DNA of 64,000 bases, from assembly GCA_947648875.1 (NCBI GenBank), contig CANSPM010000013.1, forward strand, positions 20,340 to 84,339. The letters are read 5' to 3'. The DNA is from an uncultured Lachnospiraceae bacterium. GTDB taxonomy: Bacteria > Bacillota > Clostridia > Lachnospirales > Lachnospiraceae. The position numbers and the translations under genes are program-made. The notes beneath the pieces were generated by a model. That model searched no databases. It worked only from the letters and a program-made list of their open reading frames with translations, and was not told the DNA's origin. Shown piece after piece: positions 8,578 through 17,186 of the stretch (its first letter is position 1; the number at the start of each line of letters is the position of its first letter).

Positions 8578-9237
8578 ATGATTAAGATACTGATCGCGGA
8601 AGATGAGGAACCCATAGCGAATCTGATCCGCATGAACCTGACCCGCGCGGGATACAACTGTACCTGGGCTGCGGACGGTATGGAGGCGGCGGACCTGATG
8701 CAGCAGCGCCCATTTGATCTGGCGCTGCTGGACATTATGCTGCCGGGCTGCAACGGATATGAACTGCTGCAATATGCCCGGTCCATGGGGCTGCCCGTGA
8801 TTTTTCTCACTGCGCTGGGCACTACAGAGAACAAGGTGAAAGGCCTTAAGATGGGGGCTGACGACTACCTGGCCAAACCCTTTGCCATTCCGGAACTGCT
8901 GGCACGGGTGGAAACCGTGCTGCGTCGTTACCACAAGGCGGAGGGGATCTTGCGGGTTTTTGATATTACCATAGACACGGCATCCCGCCTGGTGATGCGG
9001 GAGGGACAACAGATCGCATTGACTCTGAAGGAGTTTGACCTGCTCCTTTTGCTGGCCCGCAACCGCAATATTGCCCTGTACCGGGAAACAATCTATGAGT
9101 CCGTCTGGGGCGGCGAATACGAGGGACAGAGCCGTACCATAGACCTGCATGTGCAGCGTCTGAAAAAGAAGCTGGGGTGGAACGAGGAGATCACGGCGGT
9201 ATACAAGGTGGGCTACCGCCTGGAGGGTGAGGCCTGA
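8578..9237 (+). CDS. OmpR/PhoB-family response regulator
   Basis: A 219-residue protein with an N-terminal receiver domain (phospho-acceptor D52 in LALLDIMLPG, T78, K100) and a C-terminal winged-helix DNA-binding domain ending in VYKVGYRLEGEA, as in PhoB/OmpR regulators. It begins with ATG after an AAGGGG site and ends directly before the histidine kinase start (TGA then ATG), so the two are co-translated. Its targets are not visible. It probably controls its own operon and perhaps the membrane proteins that follow. Confidence 0.93.
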   Translation: MIKILIAEDEEPIANLIRMNLTRAGYNCTWAADGMEAADLMQQRPFDLALLDIMLPGCNGYELLQYARSMGLPVIFLTALGTTENKVKGLKMGADDYLAKPFAIPELLARVETVLRRYHKAEGILRVFDITIDTASRLVMREGQQIALTLKEFDLLLLLARNRNIALYRETIYESVWGGEYEGQSRTIDLHVQRLKKKLGWNEEITAVYKVGYRLEGEA

Positions 9238-10818
9238 ATGAGGTTCACGGGAAAACTTTTCTTATGGATCATGGCCCTGGTTACGGCGGCTTTTATCGCC
9301 TTCGGCATGTGGATGCTGAATTTCAGCTTCCGCAGGATGCTGGAACAGGAACGGGAGCAGGCCGGGCAGGAGATTCGTATGTTCCAGTATTTTCTGGAGG
9401 TGGGCTTTCAGGCCGGGGAGGAGTACGGAGAAGTCTATGCCTTGCAGAAAGCCCTCGAGAGCATGTCCATCAATGTGGATCGGACAGAGAGCAATTGCAT
9501 CGTACTGGACGGGGAGGGGACTTGTTACAGCGGCCAGCAGCAGTTGGGGCAGCTGTCTTCCATGGTAGATGTGACAGAGATGATCCTCCGGCGCGACGCA
9601 GTGGGGGACAATAACTATATCTGGCAGATTTGCCGGGGGGAGCAGGGGTATGAACTTGTCAGCATGTGTACCAGCCGGATGGGGGAGAAAACATATTACC
9701 TGCTGATCAGCCGGAATATTCAGAGGATTTACGACAGCAGGACGGACACTATCAGGCAGTACAGGATTATGCTGTTTGTGTTGCTGACCGTGGCGGCGGT
9801 CTGCGCCTGGGCGTTGGCCCGTTATCTCACAAGTCCCATCCGCAAGCTGGGGTGGGTGACTAAGCGGATTGCCGCCGGAGATCTCACCAGGCGCTCGGAC
9901 TATCACCGGCCCGACGAGGTGGGAGAACTGGCAGAGAGCTTTAATCTGATGGCGGACCGACTGGTGGAGCAGATGCGGGAAAAGGAACTGGAGGCCAAGC
10001 GTCAGGAGGACTTCACGGCGGCTTTTGCCCATGAACTCAAGACGCCGCTGACTTCCATCATCGGTTATGCCCAGATGCTCGATACCATGGATCTTGGTCC
10101 GGAAGATCACCGCATGGCCAGCCACTATATTTTTGCGCAGGGCAAGCGGCTGGAACAGCTGTCCCACAAACTGCTGGAGCTGGTGAGCATGGAGAAACAG
10201 GATTTTGGGGGCAAACCCATCAAAGCTACGGTGCTGGCGGAAAATCTGTGGAATACCATGCACCCCATCTGGGACAGCCGTCAAGTCCAGGGCAGTATAC
10301 GTATGGAGCAGGCTACGCTGTGGGGGGACAGCGACCTTCTGCTGTCCCTGCTGTATAATCTGCTGGACAATGCTACCAAGGCGGTGGGAGAGAAAGGGCG
10401 GATCAGCCTGGAAGGACGCCGCATCCGCGCACGGAAAAGGAGCGCCGCACCCCAAAAACCGGAAGCGGGGGAGTGGACGGAGGAAAAGGGAGCCGTATCC
10501 GGAACGTGGTATGGCATCCGCATCCGGGACAACGGCAGAGGGATTCCCCAGGAGGAGATTGACCGGATCACGGAACCGTTCTATATGGTAGATAAATCCC
10601 GTTCCCGCAAGGAGGGGGGCGCAGGATTGGGCATGTCTCTGTGCCAGCGGATTTTACAGCTGCACGGAGGCAGCTGGAAGATGAAAAGTACCCTGGGGGA
10701 AGGGACGGAGATCCTGATTCGTCTGCCGCTGGACTTTCAGAATAAATCCGATTTCCCGCAGCCCACGAAGAAAGAGGCAGGGGGAAAACAGGGGAACGGA
10801 GGAATATGCGGAATCTGA
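9238..10818 (+). CDS. Sensor histidine kinase
   Basis: A 526-residue membrane kinase. Helix 1 covers about 8-28, an extracytoplasmic sensor about 30-175, helix 2 about 177-196, and HAMP 197-250. HisKA has the phospho-accepting H265 in AAFAHELKTPLTSIIGY. The HATPase domain follows with NLLDNATKA, DNGRGIP and GGAGLGMSLC. An inserted basic/acidic loop of about 30 residues sits between the N and G1 boxes. It forms a pair with the adjacent response regulator and overlaps the next gene by 13 bases. The signal sensed is unknown. Confidence 0.93.
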   Translation: MRFTGKLFLWIMALVTAAFIAFGMWMLNFSFRRMLEQEREQAGQEIRMFQYFLEVGFQAGEEYGEVYALQKALESMSINVDRTESNCIVLDGEGTCYSGQQQLGQLSSMVDVTEMILRRDAVGDNNYIWQICRGEQGYELVSMCTSRMGEKTYYLLISRNIQRIYDSRTDTIRQYRIMLFVLLTVAAVCAWALARYLTSPIRKLGWVTKRIAAGDLTRRSDYHRPDEVGELAESFNLMADRLVEQMREKELEAKRQEDFTAAFAHELKTPLTSIIGYAQMLDTMDLGPEDHRMASHYIFAQGKRLEQLSHKLLELVSMEKQDFGGKPIKATVLAENLWNTMHPIWDSRQVQGSIRMEQATLWGDSDLLLSLLYNLLDNATKAVGEKGRISLEGRRIRARKRSAAPQKPEAGEWTEEKGAVSGTWYGIRIRDNGRGIPQEEIDRITEPFYMVDKSRSRKEGGAGLGMSLCQRILQLHGGSWKMKSTLGEGTEILIRLPLDFQNKSDFPQPTKKEAGGKQGNGGICGI

Positions 10819-11792
10819 AAAGGAATATGGGACGGTATTTGGGAATCGGGCTGGCGGCGCTTCTTGTCTTGGCGGCGATTTACCTGCCACAGGTTTGGTT
10901 TGCGCTGCGGGACGCGGCGTCTCTGGGCCGGATACAGGGAGAATCTCTGGCTCCTCTGATGGTGGCACAGCTCGATCGTAGTTATGAACGTGACATTTAT
11001 AAGCGTATGCGCGCCTATATGGAGGCCTATACACAGGAAGATGTGAACTGTAGTTCCAAGGAGATTGATCCAGAAAATGAATCCCTGTGGGAAAATATAG
11101 AGCAGACGGACAATTGTATACTGATGAATGCGTTGCTGGGATGGCAATATGTGACCAATGCCCCAATGAAGGGGCTGGAACCTGTCATAGTAAGTTGCAA
11201 CCAGTATGTTCTGATGCGCAGATCCGACGGACAGATTTTGCTGGTGGCCAATGATATCCTGCTGGACAAAGGGGATGGCTGTCATATGGAACTGCTGATT
11301 GACGGAGTGGATGGCACGGTTTACTATCTGGAGAGTGAGGAGAACAATTATTATCCGCTGCTGCCAAAGTGGTTTGACGATGCGTATGCATGGGAGTGGC
11401 GGCAAGTGTTGAATGAAACCTATTATACGGAGGAGAAAAAGAGAGAGGACGAAAGTTTTGCCTCTGGTGCGGAGATTTATGTGTCAACGGACAGGGAAAG
11501 CTCCGTGTATGTGGAAAGCAACCGCTCTTACAGCGGGTACGCCAATCCCTGGGTAACGAAAGCGGGAATTACGGATATTTACTGCTGCCTGCTGACATAT
11601 GGCGAGGAACAATTCAGCTGGTCCATGGAGATAGAGAAACCGCAGGGGGAGGACTTTTATTACCGGATCAGAGCAGGGCTTCCGGGGGTGGTTAGTCCCA
11701 TTCCCGAGATGAATGAGCGGATATCGCTGGCGGAGTATGACCGGGTCCATGACATGGCAGACGGAGGGCCGGAGGAGGAACCGGCGCGGTAA
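10806..11792 (+). CDS. Membrane-anchored extracytoplasmic protein of the two-component operon
   Basis: 328 residues: a basic start, one signal-anchor helix at about 11-31, and then a long soluble region expected outside the cell. It is translationally coupled to the histidine kinase by a 13-base overlap. I do not recognise the family; there is no lipobox, catalytic motif or repeat. Co-encoded membrane-anchored proteins of this type often modulate the kinase or sense the same envelope signal, which is the best guess here. Confidence 0.7.
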   Translation: MRNLKRNMGRYLGIGLAALLVLAAIYLPQVWFALRDAASLGRIQGESLAPLMVAQLDRSYERDIYKRMRAYMEAYTQEDVNCSSKEIDPENESLWENIEQTDNCILMNALLGWQYVTNAPMKGLEPVIVSCNQYVLMRRSDGQILLVANDILLDKGDGCHMELLIDGVDGTVYYLESEENNYYPLLPKWFDDAYAWEWRQVLNETYYTEEKKREDESFASGAEIYVSTDRESSVYVESNRSYSGYANPWVTKAGITDIYCCLLTYGEEQFSWSMEIEKPQGEDFYYRIRAGLPGVVSPIPEMNERISLAEYDRVHDMADGGPEEEPAR

Positions 11793-11935
11793 TCGGCAGA
11801 CAGCGGGGGCTGCGAGGATGGGATTATGGAGTCAAGTTGACATGGACTGGTATATTTGCTATCATGAAAAAGGATTCTATAAGCGATATACGGCAGGTAG
11901 ACATTGAGAAAAATACAGATGAGGGAGGGATTACA

Positions 11936-12283
11936 ATGTTCAGTTGGGGAGGTTGTGTGATCAAGCTGCTGATCAGCGTTGCGGCGGCATGCGCTGCGGG
12001 GAACAGCCCGGAAAACAGCAGGGAAGTCTGGGCCAGAATTGTGATGGGCGTTCTGATTTACAGTATTATATCCGCGTGGTGGTATTGTTGCTGTCTGGCA
12101 GGAAACTATATTATCGGGAGTATATTGTTTTTGGTTGTTGTGGGTTTGGCGACCTGGGGAGTAGGCGAGGCACCTAATATTGTGCTGAAAATTATTTCCG
12201 GCATCGTGCTGGTGGCGATAGCGGTGGGAGGCGTCATAGCGGATATCAAGGGGATGATCGACAGCATCCGGTACAGAACATAG
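11936..12283 (+). CDS. Small hydrophobic membrane protein
   Basis: A 115-residue protein with several hydrophobic helices (roughly residues 5-20, 33-52, 57-70 and 82-103) and a cysteine-rich WWYCCCLAG turn. The ATG at 11936 follows GAGGGAGGG and is preferred over the upstream ATG in the same frame, which has no ribosome-binding site. It lies 143 bases after the two-component accessory gene and 35 bases before the receiver-alarmone synthetase gene. Family not recognised. Confidence 0.65.
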   Translation: MFSWGGCVIKLLISVAAACAAGNSPENSREVWARIVMGVLIYSIISAWWYCCCLAGNYIIGSILFLVVVGLATWGVGEAPNIVLKIISGIVLVAIAVGGVIADIKGMIDSIRYRT

Positions 12284-12318
12284 GATGCGGCTTTGGAGCG
12301 AAGGAATGTTGCGGGGAG

Positions 12319-13401
12319 ATGAAAAATGCCATGCAGAGGATCGTGGTAGTGGACGACACGGAGATAAATCGTGAGCTTTTGCACAATATATTGAAGGATG
12401 ACTATGTGATCGACATGGCCAGGGATGGGGAAGAGGCGTTACAGAAACTCCACAGGCATCAGAGCGATACGGCGGCGCTGCTGCTGGATCTGCAAATGCC
12501 CAGGATGGACGGCTTTTCCGTCATAGCCCAGATGAAAAAGGACGGCTTAAGCGGCAGGATTCCGGTGCTTGTAATCAGCGGCGAGAGATCTGTGGAGATT
12601 GAGGACAAATGCTTTAAAATGGGGGTTTCGGATTTTATCCGCAAGCCCTTTGACGCGTCCATCGTCAGAAACAGGGTGAAAAACGCGGTGGAACTTTTTA
12701 CCTGTAAGAATCAGCTGGAACAGAAGGTGGAAGAGCAGAACGAGACGCTGAAAAAGCAATACAGGATCATCCAGAAGCAGGAGGAGGAACTAAAGCAGGC
12801 CAAGCCCTTTAACAAGTTGATGATGCAGTACCGCAGCGCCATCATGGAGGTGGAGACCAAACTCAAGGTGCTGAACGACGAATTTTCCCAGACCTACAAC
12901 AGGAATCCTTTCGAGTCTGTCAAGAGCAGGCTGAAAACACCTGAGAGTATTTATGACAAGCTGCGGCGGAAAGGCTATTCCATCACGGTAAAAAATATAG
13001 AGAAGTATCTGAGCGATGTGGCGGGAGTGCGGGTGATCTGTTCCTTTCCCGATGATATTTACCGGCTGGCGCAGCTCTTTGCCCGTCAGGATGACATCAT
13101 TTTGCTCAAGGAGAAGGACTATATTAAGACCCCTAAGGATAACGGCTACCGGAGTCTGCACCTGATTGTAAATATCCCCATCTTTCTGTCCAGGGGCAAA
13201 AAATATATGAAGGTGGAAGTGCAGTTCCGCACGATTGCCATGGACTTCTGGGCCAGCCTGGAGCATAAGCTGAAATACAAGAAGGACATGGCAAACGCGG
13301 ATGAGATTGTGGCCCGGCTCAAGGCATGCGCTGAGTCCATTGAAGTCCTGGACTACCAGATGCAGGAGATTCGGGATAAAATTGATACGCCCCGGAGGTA
13401 A
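12319..13401 (+). CDS. Receiver domain fused to a small (p)ppGpp synthetase
   Basis: A 360-residue fusion. Residues 6-122 form a response-regulator receiver (acidic pair D12/D13, phospho-acceptor D57 in ALLLDLQMPRMDG, S87, K109). A coiled coil covers about 128-165. Residues 167-355 match RelQ/YjbM-type small alarmone synthetases: KSRLKTPESIYDKL, D233 in YLSDVAGVRV, the GYRSLH loop at 276-281, E300 with VQFRT, and WASLEHKLKYK. All residues expected for pyrophosphate transfer from ATP to GTP/GDP appear present, and no HD hydrolase domain exists. It would thus be a synthetase controlled by phosphorylation or by a partner on its receiver. It follows a complete two-component pair, whose kinase is a candidate donor. 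The start at 12319 is uncertain; ATG 12331 is an alternative. Confidence 0.87.
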   Translation: MKNAMQRIVVVDDTEINRELLHNILKDDYVIDMARDGEEALQKLHRHQSDTAALLLDLQMPRMDGFSVIAQMKKDGLSGRIPVLVISGERSVEIEDKCFKMGVSDFIRKPFDASIVRNRVKNAVELFTCKNQLEQKVEEQNETLKKQYRIIQKQEEELKQAKPFNKLMMQYRSAIMEVETKLKVLNDEFSQTYNRNPFESVKSRLKTPESIYDKLRRKGYSITVKNIEKYLSDVAGVRVICSFPDDIYRLAQLFARQDDIILLKEKDYIKTPKDNGYRSLHLIVNIPIFLSRGKKYMKVEVQFRTIAMDFWASLEHKLKYKKDMANADEIVARLKACAESIEVLDYQMQEIRDKIDTPRR

Positions 13402-13524
13402 AGGGAGAAGCCGTCTTTTGGCAGGAGCCCTGTCGGCGCCGCAGTGGAGGAAACAGGAACCGCAGAAGAGGGCGGGGCAGAAAGGGTTAGGAGACGTCGA
13501 TATCCATACTGTGGAGGCATAGAG

Positions 13525-14298
13525 ATGATAATTGACACACACGCGCATTATGATGACAAGGCATTTGAGGAAGACCGGAATGAAGTGCTGGAGGGTCTGG
13601 CATCCTGTGGCATCCATCGGGTCGTAAACAGCGGTTCCAGTCTGGAAGCATGTAAGCGGACCATAGAACTGACGGAGCAATATCCCTTTGTTTACGGTTC
13701 GCTGGGGATTCATCCCTGTGACACCGGGGATTTGACGGAAGATCACATGAACTGGCTGGCCCGGCAGAGCGGGCTGGATAAATGTGTGGCCATCGGTGAG
13801 ATCGGCCTGGACTACTACTGGGATGAGCCGGAGCGGCAGCTACAGAAAAAATGGTTTGCGCGCCAGTTGAGACTGGCTCGGGAAGTGGGACTGCCGGTGG
13901 TGATTCATTCCCGGGAAGCGGCGCAGGATACGCTGGATCTGATGCGGGCCGAACATGCGGAGCGCATCGGCGGCGTGATTCACTGCTATTCTTACAGCAG
14001 GGAATTGGCCCGGGATTTTCTGGATATGGGTTTTTATATTGGCATCGGCGGTGTGGTGACATTTAAAAACGGCAGGAAGTTAAAGGAGACGGTGGAATAT
14101 CTTCCCATGGACCGTATTCTGCTGGAGACGGATTCTCCCTATCTCAGTCCCATGCCCAATCGGGGCAGGCGCAATGATTCCCGCAATCTTCCCTCTGTGG
14201 TGACTGAGATTGCCCGGATCAAGGGAATTACGGAGGATGAGGTGGAGCGGATTACCACGGAAAACGCTTTGCGGCTGTATCCCAGGATACGGCTGTGA
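13525..14298 (+). CDS. tatD: TatD-family metal-dependent deoxyribonuclease
   Basis: A 257-residue TIM-barrel amidohydrolase. The N-terminal THAH metal motif, IGEIGLDYY (bridging glutamate), VIHSRE, a second histidine in IHCYSYS, and LLETDSPYLSP with the catalytic aspartate are all visible, so the active site is complete. Family members are Mg-dependent 3'-5' DNases/RNases active in DNA repair and turnover. ATG 13525 follows GGAGG by 8 bases; the open frame extends about 80 bases upstream without homology. In many Firmicutes tatD precedes the RNase M5 gene and rsmA; here rsmA lies 21 kb away. Confidence 0.9.
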   Translation: MIIDTHAHYDDKAFEEDRNEVLEGLASCGIHRVVNSGSSLEACKRTIELTEQYPFVYGSLGIHPCDTGDLTEDHMNWLARQSGLDKCVAIGEIGLDYYWDEPERQLQKKWFARQLRLAREVGLPVVIHSREAAQDTLDLMRAEHAERIGGVIHCYSYSRELARDFLDMGFYIGIGGVVTFKNGRKLKETVEYLPMDRILLETDSPYLSPMPNRGRRNDSRNLPSVVTEIARIKGITEDEVERITTENALRLYPRIRL

Positions 14299-14340
14299 GA
14301 GAAGCGTCCCTATATGTCTATAGAATAAAATTCTTTCAAG

Positions 14341-14376
14341 GCCGGGAATCAGTGCGTTTCTGATTTCCGGCTTTTT
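14341..14376 (+). terminator. Terminator after tatD
   Basis: GCCGGGAATCAG (14341-14352) pairs with CTGATTTCCGGC (14360-14371), followed by TTTTT. Confidence 0.88.
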
Positions 14377-14451
14377 GTTGGAATCCATTTTCGGTTTGCC
14401 GATATCGCCCCATTCATTCGGTGAGTTCATAAGCCCTCCTCCCAAAAAGTC

Positions 14452-14500
14452 TTGACAAATATATCGCACTGCGATATGATTAGATATATCGAGGTACGAT
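14452..14500 (+). promoter_or_regulatory. Promoter with PadR-type operator palindrome
   Basis: TTGACA (14452-14457) and TATGAT (14475-14480) are 17 bases apart. A perfect 17-base palindrome, ATATCGCA-C-TGCGATAT (14461-14477), fills the spacer and touches the -10 box, and a weaker ATCG-AGGTA-CGAT copy lies at 14488-14500. Binding here would block RNA polymerase, so autoregulation by the PadR protein encoded downstream is likely. Confidence 0.75.
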
Positions 14501-14539
14501 GCATAGCGGTGAGATATAAGGAGCGAGGAGGTAATGGCA

Positions 14540-14737
14540 ATGGAAGCGAAAAGAACAAATGCGGTGTGGGCAAGAAGCCTGTTTGTGGTGGGAATTGCAA
14601 CCTTGATAATGGTGGGAGCAAAGATATTTGGGCTGGAACTGGCAGACAATGTGGTAAGGATTCTGGGGATTGTGAATCTGGCCGCTCTTTTTACGCTGGC
14701 GTTTACGACTGTCAAAAAAATTAGAAAAAGAGAGTAG
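14540..14737 (+). CDS. Small two-helix membrane protein in the PadR operon
   Basis: 65 residues, with helices at about 11-30 and 35-53 and a basic C-terminus. AGGAGG ends two bases before ATG 14534 but eight bases before ATG 14540, so the second ATG is chosen. It lies between the PadR-operator promoter and padR. Family not recognised; small membrane proteins are common in such units. Confidence 0.7.
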   Translation: MEAKRTNAVWARSLFVVGIATLIMVGAKIFGLELADNVVRILGIVNLAALFTLAFTTVKKIRKRE

Positions 14738-14745
14738 AGGCGGAT

Positions 14746-15138
14746 ATGGAAGAACACATCAAAAAGGTATATGTCCCCATGACAGAGACAGGATTTTACA
14801 TTCTGTACTGCCTACAGACCCCCATGCATGGTTATAACATTGTCCAGCAGGTACTGAAACTTACGGACGGGGAGATCCGCATCAGCCCCGGCACCATGTA
14901 CGGAAGCCTCTCAAAAATGGAGAGGGACTGTTTGATCCGTTTTGTGCGGGAGGAGGAGAAACGTAAGATTTACAGCATCACGGAGCTGGGCAGACAGGTA
15001 CTGAATCTGGAGATGCGGCGCATCCGGCGGCTGTATCGGACCGTGGAGGCGGTGGCCCTGGACGGCCTGGAAGGGGGCGGCCTGGCGGGGGCGGTAGTTC
15101 TGGACGGCATGGAGCAGGTGAATCCGGCGGGTGAATGA
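14746..15138 (+). CDS. PadR-family transcriptional regulator
   Basis: 130 residues with the PadR winged-helix signature: ETGFYILYCLQTPMHGYNIVQ, then ISPGTMYGSLSKMERDCLI and the wing KRKIYSITELG. The C-terminal dimerisation part is short. It is probably the repressor acting on the palindrome in its own promoter. The stop overlaps the open frame of the following DUF2812 gene (ATGATAG context), a usual arrangement in which the PadR and DUF2812 membrane protein form one unit. Confidence 0.9.
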   Translation: MEEHIKKVYVPMTETGFYILYCLQTPMHGYNIVQQVLKLTDGEIRISPGTMYGSLSKMERDCLIRFVREEEKRKIYSITELGRQVLNLEMRRIRRLYRTVEAVALDGLEGGGLAGAVVLDGMEQVNPAGE

Positions 15139-15158
15139 TAGTACGGCGGGGAAGTGTC

Positions 15159-15728
15159 ATGAGGAGAATCGGAGGGTTTGGAGTTTTGGCTGAAACATTA
15201 AAGAAAATACGTGTATTCACTATAGCGGATTTCAAGGAGGAAGAAGAATGGCTTCGGGAAATGCACTGGTCGGGATGGAAGCTAATCGGTCTCATGCCTC
15301 CCTGTTTTTTTACTTTTGAAAGGTGCGAGCCGGAGGATGTGGTGTACCAGTTGGACTTTCGCAACGGGCGGGACGGGAACGGTATGGAGTACCGGCAGAT
15401 TTTTTAGGACTGCGGGTGGGAATACGTGAACAGTTGCATGAGTTTCCATTATTTCCGCAAACCTGTCGCCCAAATGGAGGACGAGGAGGAGATTTTCAGT
15501 GACAATGCCTCGAGGGTTGACTTGATCGGGCGGATATGGAAGTGGCGGATGATGCCTGTATTTATTATATTTTTTGGCTGCATCCTGCCTCAGGTCCGTC
15601 TGGGCATCACCGGTGGGATTCCCATGGATGTCTTTTTCGGATTATATGTGGTTCTGCTGGTTCTGTATCTTTGTCTGATACTTCATGTGGGGTTAAAATT
15701 TTTACGAATGCGGCGCAGCTTACAGTAA
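15159..15728 (+). pseudogene. DUF2812 membrane protein gene interrupted by an amber codon
   Basis: The frame runs from about 15159 (ATG after GGGGA) through 15728 with one in-frame TAG at 15405-15407. Before it comes the DUF2812 core (KKIRVFTIADFKEEEEWLRE, GWKLIGLMPPCFFTFER, MEYRQIF) and directly after it the expected continuation DCGWEYVNSCMSFHYFRKP, then two membrane helices. In the family this position normally carries a sense residue before DCGWEY, so a single base change (for example GAG to TAG) explains the break. Everything else is intact, which points to a recent mutation, a sequencing error or, less likely, readthrough. Confidence 0.85.
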
Positions 15729-15987
15729 AGCCCAGGGCCAACCCCGGACATGGGGAAAGCATTGCAGGACAGGTAGCAGAAGGGGGGCATTTTTCCACAG
15801 GTCCCATATGCGGGCATACGCGCGGGATGTAAATGAGGGAGAAATGCTGCTTATTTGCCACAGGGAGCATAATTCTGTCCCGGAGATCAGGATGAAAAGC
15901 AGGCTGAAAAGGGCTTAAAATCGGGACAAAGTTGTTTATGCTTTCAGATGATGCACGAAAAGAAGGTATTTAGTGCGTCATTATTGG

Positions 15988-16016
15988 TTTACATGTGGGC
16001 ATAGAAGTCTTATAAT
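15988..16016 (+). promoter_or_regulatory. Promoter of the ABC exporter operon
   Basis: TTTACA (15988-15993) and TATAAT (16011-16016) are separated by 17 bases, about 180 bases before the ATPase start. The rest of 15729-16193 holds no recognisable gene. Confidence 0.75.
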
Positions 16017-16193
16017 GGGGGCTGAACACAGGGCAGGCAAATGAAATAATGTTTTGTTTCTGTGGGCCCTGGGGCTTTGCGAAAGCAGTTGAGACCACAG
16101 GGACGCCGTCTTTTCGGGCAGGGAGCGCTGCGTGGCGGCGGATTACAGAGAGTGTGTACCGGACAGACAAACGGTATGCGGAAAGAGGGAGAT

Positions 16194-17186
16194 ATGTCAT
16201 TAGAGGTAAGAAACCTGAGTAAAAAGTATGGGGAGAAAACGGTGGTGGACGGTTTGTCCTTCGCGTTGGAAACCCCCGGTGTCTATGCGCTGCTGGGAAC
16301 CAATGGCGCGGGCAAGACCACTTCCATTCGTATGATCCTGGGAATGCTGGCCTGTGACGGCGGTCAGGTGCTGTGGCAGGGGAAACCCATGGATGCCATG
16401 CATATGAATGTGGGCTATCTGGCGGAGGAGAGAGGGCTGTATCCCAAATATGAACTGATGGATCAGCTGCTGTATTTTGCCAAGTTAAAGGGTGTGCCCA
16501 AGGACACGGCCAGAAAGAGAATCGCGTACTGGGCGGAACGCCTGGAGGTGGAGGAATATCTGTATCCTCCGAAAACCAAAGGAAAAAAGGCGGAGAAACC
16601 CAAGATGGCCGACCAGCTTTCCAAGGGCAACCAACAGAAGATCCAGTTGATGGCGGCGCTGCTTTCGGAGCCGGAGTTGCTGATTCTGGATGAGCCTCTC
16701 AGCGGTTTGGACCCGGTAAACACGGATTTGTTTAAGGGTATTATCCGTGAGGAAATGGAAAAGGGAAAATATCTCATTATGTCATCACATCAGATGGCCA
16801 CGATTGAGGAATTTTGTGAGGATATCACCATATTGAATCGGGGTAGAACCGTGCTCCAGGGCAATCTGAACGAGATAAAGCGCAGTTATGGAAGGGTGAA
16901 TATGTTTGTCAAATGTGATCTGCCCTTTGAGGATATTATTGAGAGACATGCGCTGCCCATTATAAATGATACCCCCGACGGCAAGCAGCTGAAAGTGACC
17001 GGCGAGTCCCAGGCTCTGGACTTTTTACAGGATCTGTTAAAGGAGCGGCGCCAGGTGGTGAAATTTGAACTGCGGGAACCGTCCCTGCACGAGATTTTCA
17101 TTGAGAAAGCGGAGGCTGCCCAGGAGGAGTCCGATGCCGCTGACCGGCGGGCGGAGGAGAACGGAGGCAGTTATGAAGAGAAATGA
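16194..17186 (+). CDS. ABC transporter ATP-binding protein (NatA/YhaQ-like)
   Basis: 330 residues: Walker A GTNGAGKT (35-42), signature LSKGNQQK, Walker B LLILDEPLSGLDP, and a C-terminal extension of about 100 residues like that of YhaQ/NatA exporters (DUF4162 type). ATG 16194 follows GAGGGAG; the longer open frame upstream carries no family similarity. It powers the two membrane subunits encoded next, with which it overlaps by 14 bases. The cargo could be sodium, an antimicrobial or a peptide; the sequence does not decide. Confidence 0.92.
   Translation: MSLEVRNLSKKYGEKTVVDGLSFALETPGVYALLGTNGAGKTTSIRMILGMLACDGGQVLWQGKPMDAMHMNVGYLAEERGLYPKYELMDQLLYFAKLKGVPKDTARKRIAYWAERLEVEEYLYPPKTKGKKAEKPKMADQLSKGNQQKIQLMAALLSEPELLILDEPLSGLDPVNTDLFKGIIREEMEKGKYLIMSSHQMATIEEFCEDITILNRGRTVLQGNLNEIKRSYGRVNMFVKCDLPFEDIIERHALPIINDTPDGKQLKVTGESQALDFLQDLLKERRQVVKFELREPSLHEIFIEKAEAAQEESDAADRRAEENGGSYEEK

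Noticed and set aside
9262..10455. Long antisense open frame (397 codons)
   Set aside because: It mirrors the histidine kinase gene, has no RBS and a composition (His/Gln/Pro rich) typical of shadow frames.
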